Shown one piece after another: positions 23,912 to 32,591 of a DNA stretch of 33,576 bases; position 1 is the first letter of the stretch; every line of letters starts with the position of its first letter. Below the pieces are notes generated by a model. That model did not search any database and was not told the DNA's origin. It saw nothing but the letters and a program-made list of their open reading frames with translations. Both the position numbers and the translations under genes were made by a program. The stretch covers positions 1 to 33,576 of the forward strand of contig JAUJOZ010000041.1 of assembly GCA_030447415.1 (NCBI GenBank). The letters are read 5' to 3'. The stretch comes from Thermomicrobiales bacterium (GTDB taxonomy: Bacteria; Chloroflexota; Chloroflexia; Thermomicrobiales; UBA6265).

Positions 23912-25108
23912 ATGTTTCTCGATCGCCTCATCCACCAGAATCACGACCTGCCCCTCGTGGTTACGCGCTTGCACCAGGCGGGCGCCATCCGCGCTAATAC
24001 GTATCTCATCGACTTAGATGCACTCGACGCCAACGCGCGAGCGATCAAGCGGGCCGCCGCCGCCAACGAGCTCTCGCTCTACTTCATGAGCAAGCAGTTC
24101 GGCCGAAACCCGGATGCCTGCAAGACGCTCCAGGATGCGGGTATTCCAGCCGCCGTCGCCGTCGATGTCCAATGCATGGAGGCCGTCCAGCGCAGTGGCG
24201 TCCCGATCGGGCACGTCGGTCATCTGGTGCAGCCACACCGGGGGAGCGAGGACGCGGTGGTCGCCGCGACGCCCGAGGTTGTCACCATCTTCTCGATCGA
24301 CGCGGCGGAGCGCATCGGGGCCGCAGCCGGCCGCGCAGGGCGCACCCAGCACGTCCTCCTCCGCGTCACGGCACCAGGCGATCGGTTCTACTTTGGCCAC
24401 GGCGGCGGTTTCCTCCTGTCCGACATCGAGGACGCGGCACACGCGGTTTCGCGTGTGGGCGGTCTCCGAGTTGCGGGGGTCACGACGTTCCCCTGCCTGC
24501 TCGCCAACCCGTCGACGAGGACCGTGGAACCAACCCATAACTTCGAGACGCTCAAGCAAGCGGCGGAACGCCTCCGCGCCGCGGGTTTCGACGTGTGGCA
24601 GGTCAACGCGCCGGGAACGACCTCCGCGCGGACGATGGACGTCCTCCGTGCGGGAGGAGCGACCCACGTCGAACCCGGGAACGGGTTCCACGGCACCGCG
24701 CCGCAGCACGTCTTCGATCCCGACGCGCCCGAGGTGCCAGCCATCGTCTACGTCAGCGAGGTCTCCCATCTGGACGGCAGCGATGCCTACGTATTCGCCG
24801 CTGGCTACTACGTCGACAAGGTCTTGGGCGACTACCAGCTGTCGGCGCTTTGCGGACGGGACGATCGGATCGTCGACCGGCGATATCGCGTCGACACGGC
24901 GCCGGAGGGCGCGATCCACTACTACTGCGTCCTCCGTCTCGAAACGAACCACGACGTGCGGTCGGGCGATACTGTTGTGTTCTGCTTCCGCCCGCAGGCG
25001 TTCGTGACCCGCGCTCGAACGCAGGCGGTGCGAGGCGCGCGCTCTGGGAAACCCCTTCTGCTCGGCGTGTATGACCAGGAGGCACGCCCAGTCGAAGGAG
25101 TGGCTTGA
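23912..25108 (+). CDS. yhfX: YhfX-type PLP-dependent (alanine racemase-fold) protein
   Basis: 398 residues. It begins MFLDRLIHQNHDLPLVV, with NTYLIDLDALDANARAI next. LYFMSKQFGRNP carries Lys61 at the place of the PLP lysine of alanine racemases. GVTTFPCLL, QVNAPGTTSARTM, THVEPGNGFHGT and VFCFRPQAFVTR match my recollection of Escherichia coli YhfX throughout, including the start. The start is ATG 23912, with GGAGG about 10 bases upstream. YhfX is a fold-type III PLP protein whose reaction is unknown; a racemase or amino acid-binding role is inferred. Here it heads an operon with an ABC importer and an M20 hydrolase, which suggests that it acts on the imported compound or its breakdown product. 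Confidence 0.88.
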   Translation: MFLDRLIHQNHDLPLVVTRLHQAGAIRANTYLIDLDALDANARAIKRAAAANELSLYFMSKQFGRNPDACKTLQDAGIPAAVAVDVQCMEAVQRSGVPIGHVGHLVQPHRGSEDAVVAATPEVVTIFSIDAAERIGAAAGRAGRTQHVLLRVTAPGDRFYFGHGGGFLLSDIEDAAHAVSRVGGLRVAGVTTFPCLLANPSTRTVEPTHNFETLKQAAERLRAAGFDVWQVNAPGTTSARTMDVLRAGGATHVEPGNGFHGTAPQHVFDPDAPEVPAIVYVSEVSHLDGSDAYVFAAGYYVDKVLGDYQLSALCGRDDRIVDRRYRVDTAPEGAIHYYCVLRLETNHDVRSGDTVVFCFRPQAFVTRARTQAVRGARSGKPLLLGVYDQEARPVEGVA

Positions 25109-25230
25109 ACGCGCGTGGTCGACTCGACGCCCGCTGGGGTGATGCGCCCTGGCGAGGGAAACGGTGCATTGGAGGATTTAGTCGGGCACACTAGCGTGGG
25201 GCGGGACCGAAACGTGTACGGAGCAACGGG

Positions 25231-26760
25231 ATGGGGCAACCGATACTGGAAATCACAAAGGTCGGCAAGTCGTTCAACCAGGTTCCGGCGCTCCGGGACA
25301 TCGACCTGACGGTCGAACGCGGGGAGGTGCACGGGGTCGTCGGTCAGAACGGCGCCGGCAAGTCGACGCTGATGAAGATCTTGAATGGCGTATACACCAG
25401 GGACAGCGGCCAAATTCGCATCGATGGCAAGGAGGTCGAGTACGACACCCCCTTAGGCGCCAGGAAGCACGGCATCAGCATGGTGTTCCAGGAATTTAGT
25501 CTCATCCCAACACTGACCATCGCTCAGAACGTGTTCCTGACCAGAGAGCCACGCACGAGCGCCGGTCTGCTCGACGACGTCTCTAGCGAACGGCAGACCG
25601 CCGACATCCTAAACGAGCTCGGCGTCGACCTCGACCCAAAGGCGCTGGTTCAAGACCTGAGCGTCGGCTCCCGGCAGTTGGCGGAGATCGCCAAGGCGCT
25701 CTCGCAGCAGCCACGGATCCTCATCCTCGACGAGCCGACGGCCTCGTTGTCCGCGAAGGAGACGGAGACGCTGTTCACGGTCATCAGACGGCTTAAGGCG
25801 ATGGGTATCTCACTCATCTACATCTCCCACCACCTGCAAGACCTGCTCCGGATCTCCGATCGGGTCACCGTCCTCAGAGACGGGCGCCGGGTGCTCACCC
25901 GAAACATCGAGGACGTCCAACTCCACGAGGTGATTGAGGCGATGCTGGGCGCCACGTTGCAGGCGCAGCAGCTGGCGGCCGGGCGAGAGATCGACCGGAC
26001 AGGACCGCCCCTCCTCGAAGTCAAGGAGCTGTGCGCCGGGCGACGCGTGCTCGACGTTTCGTTCGCCGTCTGGCCGGGAGAGGTGCTGGGCATCGCCGGC
26101 CTGCTGGGGAGCGGCAGGACCGAAGTGATCCGGGCGGTGTTCGGCATCGACCGCGTCGACCGCGGCGAGATCCTCGTACGGGGAACGCGGGCGACGATCG
26201 AGGATACGGACGATGCCGTCGCCCTGGGCATGTCGCTTGTGCCCGAGGATCGGCGGAGCCAGGGTCTAGTGCTGGAGCACACGGTCAAGGACAATCTGCT
26301 GCTCCCTATCTGGAAGCGCTTGAGGACGTTTGGGCTAATCGACGACCCCAAGGCGGACGTGGTCGCACGCGAGTACGTCCGAACGCTGAACGTCAAGACG
26401 AGTGGGTTGAACCAGGTCGTGACGTTTTTGTCCGGCGGGAACCAACAGAAGGTGGTGGTCGGCAAGAGCCTTTCTACTCATCCTTCGATCCTCCTTCTCG
26501 ACGAGCCGACCTTCGGCATCGACATCCGTTCCAAGCAGGAAATCATGGCCAGCGTCCGTGAGTTCGCCGACGCCGGGAATGCGGTCGTGTTCGTGGACTC
26601 GGAACTCGCGCAACTGGCCGTCATCTGCGACCGCGTGCTCGTCCTCCATCGAGGTCGGATCACGGGTGAGTTCAGCCGGGCAGAAGGGCACGAGATCTCC
26701 GAGGGGGTGCTCCATCGCGCCATCCACGGCGCAGGCACGAACCGACGGACAGCAGCATGA
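25231..26760 (+). CDS. Sugar-type ABC transporter ATP-binding protein (RbsA/MglA-like)
   Basis: 509 residues with two ATPase halves. The first has Walker A VGQNGAGKSTLMKIL, signature LSVGSRQLAEIAKAL and Walker B ILILDEPTAS. The second has a changed P-loop GLLGSGRTEVIRAVFG, as usual in this family, then LSGGNQQKVVVGKSL and LLLDEPTFGID. This is the fused ATPase of CUT2 importers (ribose, galactose, purine nucleosides, autoinducer-2). It energises uptake through the permease encoded next, whose start overlaps its stop (ATGA). It is 122 bp from the YhfX gene and probably in the same transcript. Confidence 0.95.
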   Translation: MGQPILEITKVGKSFNQVPALRDIDLTVERGEVHGVVGQNGAGKSTLMKILNGVYTRDSGQIRIDGKEVEYDTPLGARKHGISMVFQEFSLIPTLTIAQNVFLTREPRTSAGLLDDVSSERQTADILNELGVDLDPKALVQDLSVGSRQLAEIAKALSQQPRILILDEPTASLSAKETETLFTVIRRLKAMGISLIYISHHLQDLLRISDRVTVLRDGRRVLTRNIEDVQLHEVIEAMLGATLQAQQLAAGREIDRTGPPLLEVKELCAGRRVLDVSFAVWPGEVLGIAGLLGSGRTEVIRAVFGIDRVDRGEILVRGTRATIEDTDDAVALGMSLVPEDRRSQGLVLEHTVKDNLLLPIWKRLRTFGLIDDPKADVVAREYVRTLNVKTSGLNQVVTFLSGGNQQKVVVGKSLSTHPSILLLDEPTFGIDIRSKQEIMASVREFADAGNAVVFVDSELAQLAVICDRVLVLHRGRITGEFSRAEGHEISEGVLHRAIHGAGTNRRTAA

Positions 26761-27716
26761 GCAGCAGGGCGCAAGCGAGAGCCGCGCAGCTCGCAATCGG
26801 GAACTACATCATCTACGTCGGGTTCGCGGTGGTCTTCGTCTTCTTCGCGGTCGTGCTGTACGACAAGTCGTTCCTGACGATCGGCAACCTGACGAACATC
26901 GCGCGCCAGACCGCCATGATCTCGATCATGGCCATCGGGTTCACGTTCGTGCTGTCGGCGGGCGAGATCGACCTCTCGATCGGCGCCGTCGTTGCTCTCT
27001 CCTCGTTGGTGACAGCGCTTGTCCTGCGCGATTACGGCATCTGGCTCGCCGTGCCGGCGGGGTTGGGGACCGGCGCCGCCATCGGCCTCATCAACGGCTT
27101 GATCGCCACGCGCGTGCGGATCCCGTCGTTCCTCGTCACCCTCGGCACGCTCGGGGTCGTCAACGGCCTCGCCCGCTGGATCACCGAGCTCAAGTCGGTT
27201 CCGGTCACCAACGAGGGCTACAACTTCGTCTTCGGGTCGGGCGACATCGGCCCGGTCCCGATCCTCTTCGTCTGGACCGGCCTGGCGCTGCTAGTCGGAC
27301 ACCTTGCCCTCAGGAAGACGGCGTTCGGGCGGCAGGCGCTCGCGACGGGGGGCAGCAAGACGGCCGCGCTGTACTCCGGGGTGAAGGTCGACCGCGTCAA
27401 GACCTTCGCGCTTGTCATCAGTGGCACGTCGGCCGCCCTCGCCGGGATGCTGTACGCTGGCCGGCTGCACGGCGCCCGTTACACCCTCGGCGAGGCGGAC
27501 CTCCTCACCGTGATCGCGGCCGTCGTCATCGGTGGCACCAGCCTGTTCGGCGGCAAGGGGTCCGTCGTCGGCGCTGTGATTGGCTCGCTGATCATGGGCG
27601 TGATCAACAACGGCCTGATCCTGATGGGCCTCTCGGTCGCGCAGCAGATGATCTTTCAGGGCGTCATCATCATCCTCGCCGTGTCGTTGACCTCCCGCGA
27701 GGTCGCCGGGCGATAG
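26757..27716 (+). CDS. Sugar-type ABC transporter permease (RbsC-like)
   Basis: 319 residues, with eight to ten membrane helices. Family marks are AMISIMAIGFTFVLSAGEID, LSIGAVVALSSLV, IPSFLVTLGTLGVVNGLA, the cytoplasmic loop FALVISGTSAALAGMLYAGR and VVIGGTSLFGGKGSVVGAV. A single permease gene implies a homodimeric channel, as in ribose systems. It overlaps the ATPase gene by four bases and is 30 bp from the M20 gene. The substrate cannot be read from the sequence. Confidence 0.94.
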   Translation: MSSRAQARAAQLAIGNYIIYVGFAVVFVFFAVVLYDKSFLTIGNLTNIARQTAMISIMAIGFTFVLSAGEIDLSIGAVVALSSLVTALVLRDYGIWLAVPAGLGTGAAIGLINGLIATRVRIPSFLVTLGTLGVVNGLARWITELKSVPVTNEGYNFVFGSGDIGPVPILFVWTGLALLVGHLALRKTAFGRQALATGGSKTAALYSGVKVDRVKTFALVISGTSAALAGMLYAGRLHGARYTLGEADLLTVIAAVVIGGTSLFGGKGSVVGAVIGSLIMGVINNGLILMGLSVAQQMIFQGVIIILAVSLTSREVAGR

Positions 27717-27746
27717 CACAGATCGGGGAGGAGGACAGGGACGGCG

Positions 27747-29003
27747 ATGACCGCACGCGACGACCTGAAAGAGCGGATCTGCCGAGAGATCGATGACGAG
27801 GAGATTCTCGACCTGTTCCAGCGCGCGATTCGAACGCCGAGCGTCACCGGCCAGGAAGCGGTCTTCGGGCAACTCCTTAATTGGGAGATGCGAGACATTG
27901 GGCTCGATCAGGTCGAGATGTTCGACTTCGCGCCCGGCCGGCCGAACGTCTGGGGAATGCTCAGCGGGTCCGGCGCCGGTCGGCGCCTGATGTTCGCGGG
28001 CCACACGGATACGGTCGACGTTGCCGGGTGGGGCGACCGGTGGCGCGGCACGACCAGGGAGGACCCCTTCTCGGCCGTGGTGGAGGACGGCGAGGTCTGG
28101 GGGCGCGGATCGGCCGACGTGAAGGCGGGCATCGTCGGCAGCCTGTACGCGCTTAGGGTGATTAAGCGGGCCGGCGTGAAGCTGCAAGGGGACGTGCTCG
28201 TCGCCTTCGTCGGCGATGAGGAATCGGGCATTCCTGGCTCGGGGCGCAGCGCTGGCATGAAGGCGATCGTCCGAAAGATCGCAAGCGGCGAGATTCCGCG
28301 TCCGGACTTCGTGGTCTACACCGAACCGACGACCTTGGACATCTACCCGGCCCAGATGGGGTTCCTCATCGCCGACGTCTTGGTGACAGGGACGAGTGCG
28401 TATTTCGGGCTGCCCTGGCATGGGATTGATGCGCTAAAGGGGGCGCACAAACTGTTGACCCGGCTGTTCGCGTACTCGGACGAGATTTGGGCGCGGGCCC
28501 ACCATCCGCTGCTCGGACGCGCGTTCAACCTCGTCACCGCCATCCAGGGCGGCGGCTACATCGCCGTGCCCGACACGTGTACGCTGAGCATGATTCGAAA
28601 GATCCTGCCCGGCGAGACGGTCGAGGACGCCCGAGACGAATTGGAGGGCCGCATCCGGCTCGCGGCGATGAACGAGGGACTCCGAGTCGAGATCGCGTAC
28701 CCCGCCGGTCGGGACAGCGCATTCGGCGGCCGGCCGGCGGAGGTTTCCGCCGACCTCGATCCGGTCCGGTGTCTCGAGGGTGCGATCCGAGAGGTGACCG
28801 GAAAGCGGGATTTAATCGCGGGGGCACCGTTCTGGTCGGAGATCTCGTTCTTCGTTCACGAACTGGGAGTTCCCGCCGTCTACTGCGGCGCGGGCGACAT
28901 CCTCAACTGCCACACCTTCAACGAGCGAGTGGGGGTGCGCGAACTCGTCGACTCCGTGAAGGCGTTCGCCCTGACGATCGCCGACTACTGCGGCGCCGAG
29001 TAG
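27747..29003 (+). CDS. M20-family metallo-amidohydrolase (ArgE/DapE-like)
   Basis: 418 residues, two-zinc hydrolase type acting on amide or peptide bonds of small amino compounds. FAGHTDTVD gives His86 and Asp88; GRGSADVKAG gives the bridging Asp124; GDEESG gives catalytic Glu158 and ligand Glu159; YTEPT gives Glu193; and CHTFNERV near the end gives the last His ligand. All metal ligands are present. In the lid domain the sequence TGTSAYFGLPWHGIDA has Tyr219 where most family members have His (usually AH in this place), which may alter substrate handling. The ribosome binding site is GGGAGGAGG. It stands between transporter genes, so it presumably hydrolyses the imported substrate in the cytoplasm; no signal peptide is seen. 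Confidence 0.92.
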   Translation: MTARDDLKERICREIDDEEILDLFQRAIRTPSVTGQEAVFGQLLNWEMRDIGLDQVEMFDFAPGRPNVWGMLSGSGAGRRLMFAGHTDTVDVAGWGDRWRGTTREDPFSAVVEDGEVWGRGSADVKAGIVGSLYALRVIKRAGVKLQGDVLVAFVGDEESGIPGSGRSAGMKAIVRKIASGEIPRPDFVVYTEPTTLDIYPAQMGFLIADVLVTGTSAYFGLPWHGIDALKGAHKLLTRLFAYSDEIWARAHHPLLGRAFNLVTAIQGGGYIAVPDTCTLSMIRKILPGETVEDARDELEGRIRLAAMNEGLRVEIAYPAGRDSAFGGRPAEVSADLDPVRCLEGAIREVTGKRDLIAGAPFWSEISFFVHELGVPAVYCGAGDILNCHTFNERVGVRELVDSVKAFALTIADYCGAE

Positions 29004-29015
29004 CGGTCGGCCGTC

Positions 29016-29035
29016 GGGGCGGCGCGCGCCCCTTT
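29016..29035 (+). terminator. Weak hairpin with short T-run before the binding-protein gene
   Basis: GGGGCG, loop GCGCG, CGCCCC, then TTT. The T-run is too short for a strong terminator; it may attenuate transcription or shield the 3' end of the upstream mRNA so that binding protein and enzymes are made in different amounts. Confidence 0.35.
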
Positions 29036-29084
29036 CCCGTAGAATCCGCACGGACAACGGGCATCGGGTTGAAAGGAGGGAACG

Positions 29085-30266
29085 ATGTTTGCGCGCAGGC
29101 TGCAGCGGGCGCTGCTCGTCGGGGTGATGGTCGTCGTCGGGAGCGTGCCCGCACTCGCGGACCGCGGGGCCTTGGCGACTGCCCAGGACGGGACCCCGAC
29201 CGCCGCCGGGACGCCGACCGGCGGTCTAGTGGCCCCCGAGGTCGGCATCGAGACGGTCCCGCCGGCCGTCGAGGAGACCAAGGGGCCGAACGGCGAGCCG
29301 GCCACGTCGTACCGGGACGTCCAGCTGAGCACCGATGAGTTGGAGCAGGTGAGGCAGGGCGAGCACACGGCGGCCCTGCTGATGCACACCTCCTCGGCGT
29401 TCACCCGGGCGCTCGAGCAGGGGGCGATCGACGCGTTCACTGAGATGGGCATCGAGGTCGTCGCCAGGACCGACGCCGGGATGGACCCGGCCAAGCAGCA
29501 GAGCGACGCCGAGACGGCGATGGCACGGCAGCCCGACATCGTGCTGACGCTGCCGGTCGACCCCGTGCAGGCGGCTGAAGCCTTCCGCCCCGCTGTTGAC
29601 GCCGGGACGAAGCTGGTGTTGTTGAGCAACGTCCCGGAGGGGTACGAGCACGGCCGGGATTACGTCGGCATCGTCACCGACGACTTGTTCGGCATCGGGC
29701 AAGCCGCGGCCGAGATGCTCGGCGACGCGACCCAAGGCCAAGGCAAGGTCGGCTACATCTTCCACGACGCGGACTTCTATGTGACCAACCAGCGCGACCA
29801 GGCCTTCAGAAAGGTCATCCAAGAGCGGTACCCCGAGATGGAGATCGTGGCGGAGCAGGGGATGGCCGACCCGGCGGACGCCGAGAGCATCGCCGGCGCA
29901 ATGCTCACGCAGAACCCGGAGATCACCGCCTTCTACGTGCCGTGGGCCGAGCCGGCGGAGGGGGTGCTGGCGGCGGCACGGGCCGCCGGTCGCGAGGACG
30001 TCAAGGTCGTGACGATTGACCTGGACACGACTGTGGCCGTCGACATGGCACAAGGGGGCAGCGTCGTGGGCATCGCGGTCGACACCCCCTACCTCCTCGG
30101 CTACACGATGGCGATCGAGGGAGCGTACGGCGTGCTCGGAAAGGAAGCGCCGCCGTTCACGATCGTGCCAACGATCAAAGTGACGAGAGACAATCTGGCC
30201 GAGGCCTGGGAAGCGTCGCTGCACGAGGAGGCACCCCAGGAGGTGCTCGAGGCATTGGACGGGTAG
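29085..30266 (+). CDS. Periplasmic sugar-type substrate-binding protein
   Basis: 393 residues. Residues 1-26 form a signal peptide (RRLQRALLVGVMVVVGSVPA) with an Ala-type cleavage site and no lipobox Cys. A Thr/Pro/Gly-rich linker reaches about residue 75. The type I binding fold follows: LLMHTSSAFTRALEQGAIDA, DIVLTLPVDPVQAAEAF, GTKLVLLSNVPEGY and VGIVTDDLFGIGQAAAEMLG. Then come ITAFYVPWAEPAEGVLAAA, VVTIDLDTTVAVDMAQGG and AVDTPYLLGYTMA. It matches the ribose/galactose-binding (Peripla_BP_4) group and completes the importer encoded at 25231-27716. AAAGGAGGG precedes the ATG. It is the last gene of the operon; an insertion sequence begins 42 bp behind it. Confidence 0.93.
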   Translation: MFARRLQRALLVGVMVVVGSVPALADRGALATAQDGTPTAAGTPTGGLVAPEVGIETVPPAVEETKGPNGEPATSYRDVQLSTDELEQVRQGEHTAALLMHTSSAFTRALEQGAIDAFTEMGIEVVARTDAGMDPAKQQSDAETAMARQPDIVLTLPVDPVQAAEAFRPAVDAGTKLVLLSNVPEGYEHGRDYVGIVTDDLFGIGQAAAEMLGDATQGQGKVGYIFHDADFYVTNQRDQAFRKVIQERYPEMEIVAEQGMADPADAESIAGAMLTQNPEITAFYVPWAEPAEGVLAAARAAGREDVKVVTIDLDTTVAVDMAQGGSVVGIAVDTPYLLGYTMAIEGAYGVLGKEAPPFTIVPTIKVTRDNLAEAWEASLHEEAPQEVLEALDG

Positions 30267-30308
30267 TCATTCTCAGTATCGGCCTGAGACCGGGAGGAGA
30301 ATCGGCTA

Positions 30309-31426
30309 AGCAGCCTCAGAGAAGTCTTGGACCGGTGCGTGCGGCGGCGGGGGCGGAGGTGCTGCGATGGCCCCCACCCTCGCCCCGTGCGCCGACGATC
30401 TCCGGGGCCTGACCCGGACCGACCCCGACCCGCGGGTGCGTCGGCGGGCGCACGCCCTGCTGCTGGTCGCCGAGGGGCGGACCGTGGCCGCGGTCGCGCG
30501 CCTGTTCGAGACGGGGCCGAACCGCATCGCGCGCTTGGCGGGCCCGGTTTCTGGCGGGCGGCCGCCGGGGCCTCGACGACGAGCCGCGCTCCGGTCGCCC
30601 GCCCAAGCTGAACGCCGCGGCGCTGGCGTTCCTCGCGGAGGCGCTGGAGGCGAGCCCCCAGGCGTACGGGCTGCCGGTCACGGTCTGGAGCATCCGCGAC
30701 CTGCGCGAGGTGCTGGCGGCACGCCTGGGGTGTCCGGGTCTGCACCGCGACCGTGCACCGAGCGGTGCGGCGCTTGGGCTACCGGTACCGCCGCCCCCGC
30801 CACGACCTGCGGCACCGCCAGGACCAGGAGGCGGTCGCGGCGGCCGAGGAGGTCCTGGCGTGGCGGCGAAAAAGCGTTGGCGCCCTGGCGAACTCCGCCT
30901 CGTTTACTTGGACGAGTGCGAGGTCCACCGTCACCCCCGCCTGGCGAAGGTGTGGCAGCGGCGGGGGTGCCCGCTGAGGGTGCCGGCCGCCGGGGAGGAC
31001 GGCAAGTTCGCCGTCTTCGGGGCGCTCGACTACGCCACCGGCCGGCTCGTCTGCCAGACCGCGGAGCACAAGGACGGCGCCGCCTTCGTCGCCTTCCTCG
31101 ACCACCTGGCCGCGGCGTTCCCCGACGGGCCGCTGGTCGTGGTCCTGGACAACGTCGGCTACCACAAGGGGCGGCGCGCCAAGGACTGGTGGATGGCCCA
31201 GCAGGACCGGGTCCGCCCGCTGTGGCTGCCCGCCTACGCGCCTGAGCTGAACCTGATCGAGCGCGTCTGGCGTCACCTCAAGGACAAGCTGAGCTGCCAT
31301 CGCTGGTGGGCCGACCTGCTGGCGCGGGAGGTGGCCGCCGCCGCCCTCCTCTCGCGGACCGAGGCGCGCTTTCACCAGCCAGACCCGGGCGGCATCGCCC
31401 TGGTCCAGAACTTCTGTCAGGCTGCT
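30309..31426 (+). mobile_element. IS630-family insertion sequence
   Basis: An 1118-bp element with terminal inverted repeats. The left end reads AGCAGCCTCAGAGAAG then TCTTGGAC; the right end, on the other strand, reads AGCAGCCTGACAGAAG then TTCTGGAC. TA at 30307-30308 and 31427-31428 is the expected two-base target duplication of this family. The transposase inside is frameshifted three times, so the copy is probably dead, although its ends are well preserved. It inserted just behind the binding-protein gene. Confidence 0.88.
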
Positions 31427-31429
31427 TAG
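30367..31429 (+). pseudogene. IS630-family DDE transposase, frameshifted
   Basis: The pieces in order are an N-terminal HTH (RRRAHALLLVAEGRTVAAVA, RLFETGPNRIAR), then after an extra base at about 30535 LAGGRRGLDDEPRSGRPPKL. After an extra base at about 30731 come TATVHRAVRRLGYRYRRPRH and DLRHRQDQEAVAAAEEVLA. After a missing base at about 30865 the catalytic part follows. That part keeps LVYLDECEVH, VVVLDNVGYHKG and YAPELNLIERVWRHLKD, the D, D and E of the active site. The stop TAG (31427-31429) is made by the TA target duplication plus one flanking G, so the element itself carries no stop codon. Confidence 0.85.
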
Positions 31430-31527
31430 GGCGTGTCCGTAAAGGTCCGGCCGGCGCAGGGTTGGGGAAGCCCTACGCCAGCGTTGGCTCGGCGCCCGGC
31501 CCGTGCCGCAGAGGGACTCCCGGGCGC

Positions 31528-31555
31528 TTGACCGCGCCGGGCCCGGGCTTAGACT
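31528..31555 (+). promoter_or_regulatory. Candidate promoter of the hydrolase remnant
   Basis: TTGACC (31528-31533) and TAGACT (31550-31555) with a 16-bp spacer, about 70 bases before the GTG of the hydrolase frame. Confidence 0.5.
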
Positions 31556-31627
31556 GGACGCCGTCGGAGTGCTGGATGCGCGGGCGAGTTCCTTTGGGGT
31601 TGGGGTGCCGCCCGGGGAGGTGCCGTC

Positions 31628-32110
31628 GTGGAGGGGCAACCGCAACCGCGCCCCGTCCGCGTTAACGAGGCGGACCTCGCATACGTCGAGCAAGGGGCCG
31701 GGGACCCGGTCGTGTTCGTGCACGGCAGCCTCAACGGCTACCGCCGCTGGGGGGAGCAGCTGGCGCCGTTCGCGGCGCGCTATCGGGCGATCGCCTACAG
31801 CCGGCGGCGCCACTGGCCGAACACCTGACCCGACGACGGGGCGGGCTACGAGGGCGGGGTCCACTCCGCCGACCTCGCCGCCCTAATCGAGGCCCTCGGG
31901 GTGGGCGCCGCCCACGTCGTCGGCCACTCGTACGGCGCCGTGGTCGCGTTGGCGACAGCGGCGGCACGGCCGGAATTGGTGCGGATGCTGACGCTCGGGG
32001 AGCCGCCCCTGTTGGGGTGGCTGTTGGGCTCCCCCGACGGGGAAGCCCTGGTCGGCAGGCTGATGGCGACAACCTGGGAGCCGGCTCGGCAGGCGTTCGG
32101 CCGGGGGGAT
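31628..32110 (+). pseudogene. Alpha/beta-hydrolase remnant with internal stop
   Basis: From GTG 31628 (GGGGAGG upstream): NEADLAYVEQGAGDPVVFVH, GSLNGYRRWGEQLAPFAARY, then TGA at 31826-31828 and, in the same frame, PDDGAGYEGGVHSADLAAL and HVVGHSYGAVVALATAAARP. VGHSYGA is the nucleophile elbow with the catalytic Ser, and HGSLNG is the oxyanion loop. The TGA sits where related proteins often have Trp (a TGG to TGA change). Similarity ends near RQAFGRGD at about 32108, so the part with the catalytic Asp and His is missing. Non-functional unless read through, and truncated in any case. Confidence 0.75.
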
Positions 32111-32148
32111 GCGTGCTGGTGCGCCCGGACCACCGTGCTGTCGACGAA

Positions 32149-32514
32149 GTGGAGAGTCCGGTCCAGCCGTCCTTCCGCGGCGGCCGCTGGGATCGCATCG
32201 ACTACCGAGTCGGCCTGGCCCACGACGTCCTCGGGTCGCTGCCCGGCCCGTTCGATGTCGTCTACTGCGACATCGACAAGGCGGACTACCCCGGGGCGTG
32301 GGAGCTGGCCCGCCAGCGGGTCCGGCCGGGGGGCCTGTACGTGTGCGACAACGTGCTCTGGTCGGGGCGGGTGGCCGAGGCTGACCCTGCCGACGAGCGG
32401 CCCGTGCTGACTGCGGCGATCCAGCGCCACAACGAACTGGTTTACGCGGACCCGGCCTTTGACGCCTGCGTTGTGCCGACCCGCGACGGCGTGCTCGTGG
32501 CCCGGCGCCGCTGA
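32149..32514 (+). pseudogene. O-methyltransferase fragment (C-terminal half)
   Basis: The translated end RIDYRVGLAHDVLGSLPGPF, DVVYCDIDKADYPGAWELA, GGLYVCDNVLWSGRVAEADP and CVVPTRDGVLVARRR is the second half of a class I, caffeoyl-CoA-type O-methyltransferase, including the metal-site Asp region (DIDK, CDN). The N-terminal half with the SAM-binding glycine motif is absent. It abuts the truncated hydrolase in a different frame, which points to a deletion that joined two genes. Confidence 0.7.
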
Positions 32515-32591
32515 GCGGGGTTCGCCCCGCCCCGCCGCGCCCGGGTGGACGCCTCGGCCGGGGCAGCGATGGCGCTCTCCGCCTGGGGACG

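Noticed and set aside
23177..23974. A 265-codon minus-strand frame covering the gap before the YhfX gene
   Set aside because: It is antisense to the polymerase end and the YhfX start, and its composition in the gap itself is not protein-like.
31826..31828. TGA in the hydrolase as a recoded codon (selenocysteine or read-through)
   Set aside because: The position corresponds to Trp rather than Cys, no recoding hairpin follows, and the gene is truncated downstream; a simple nonsense change is more likely.
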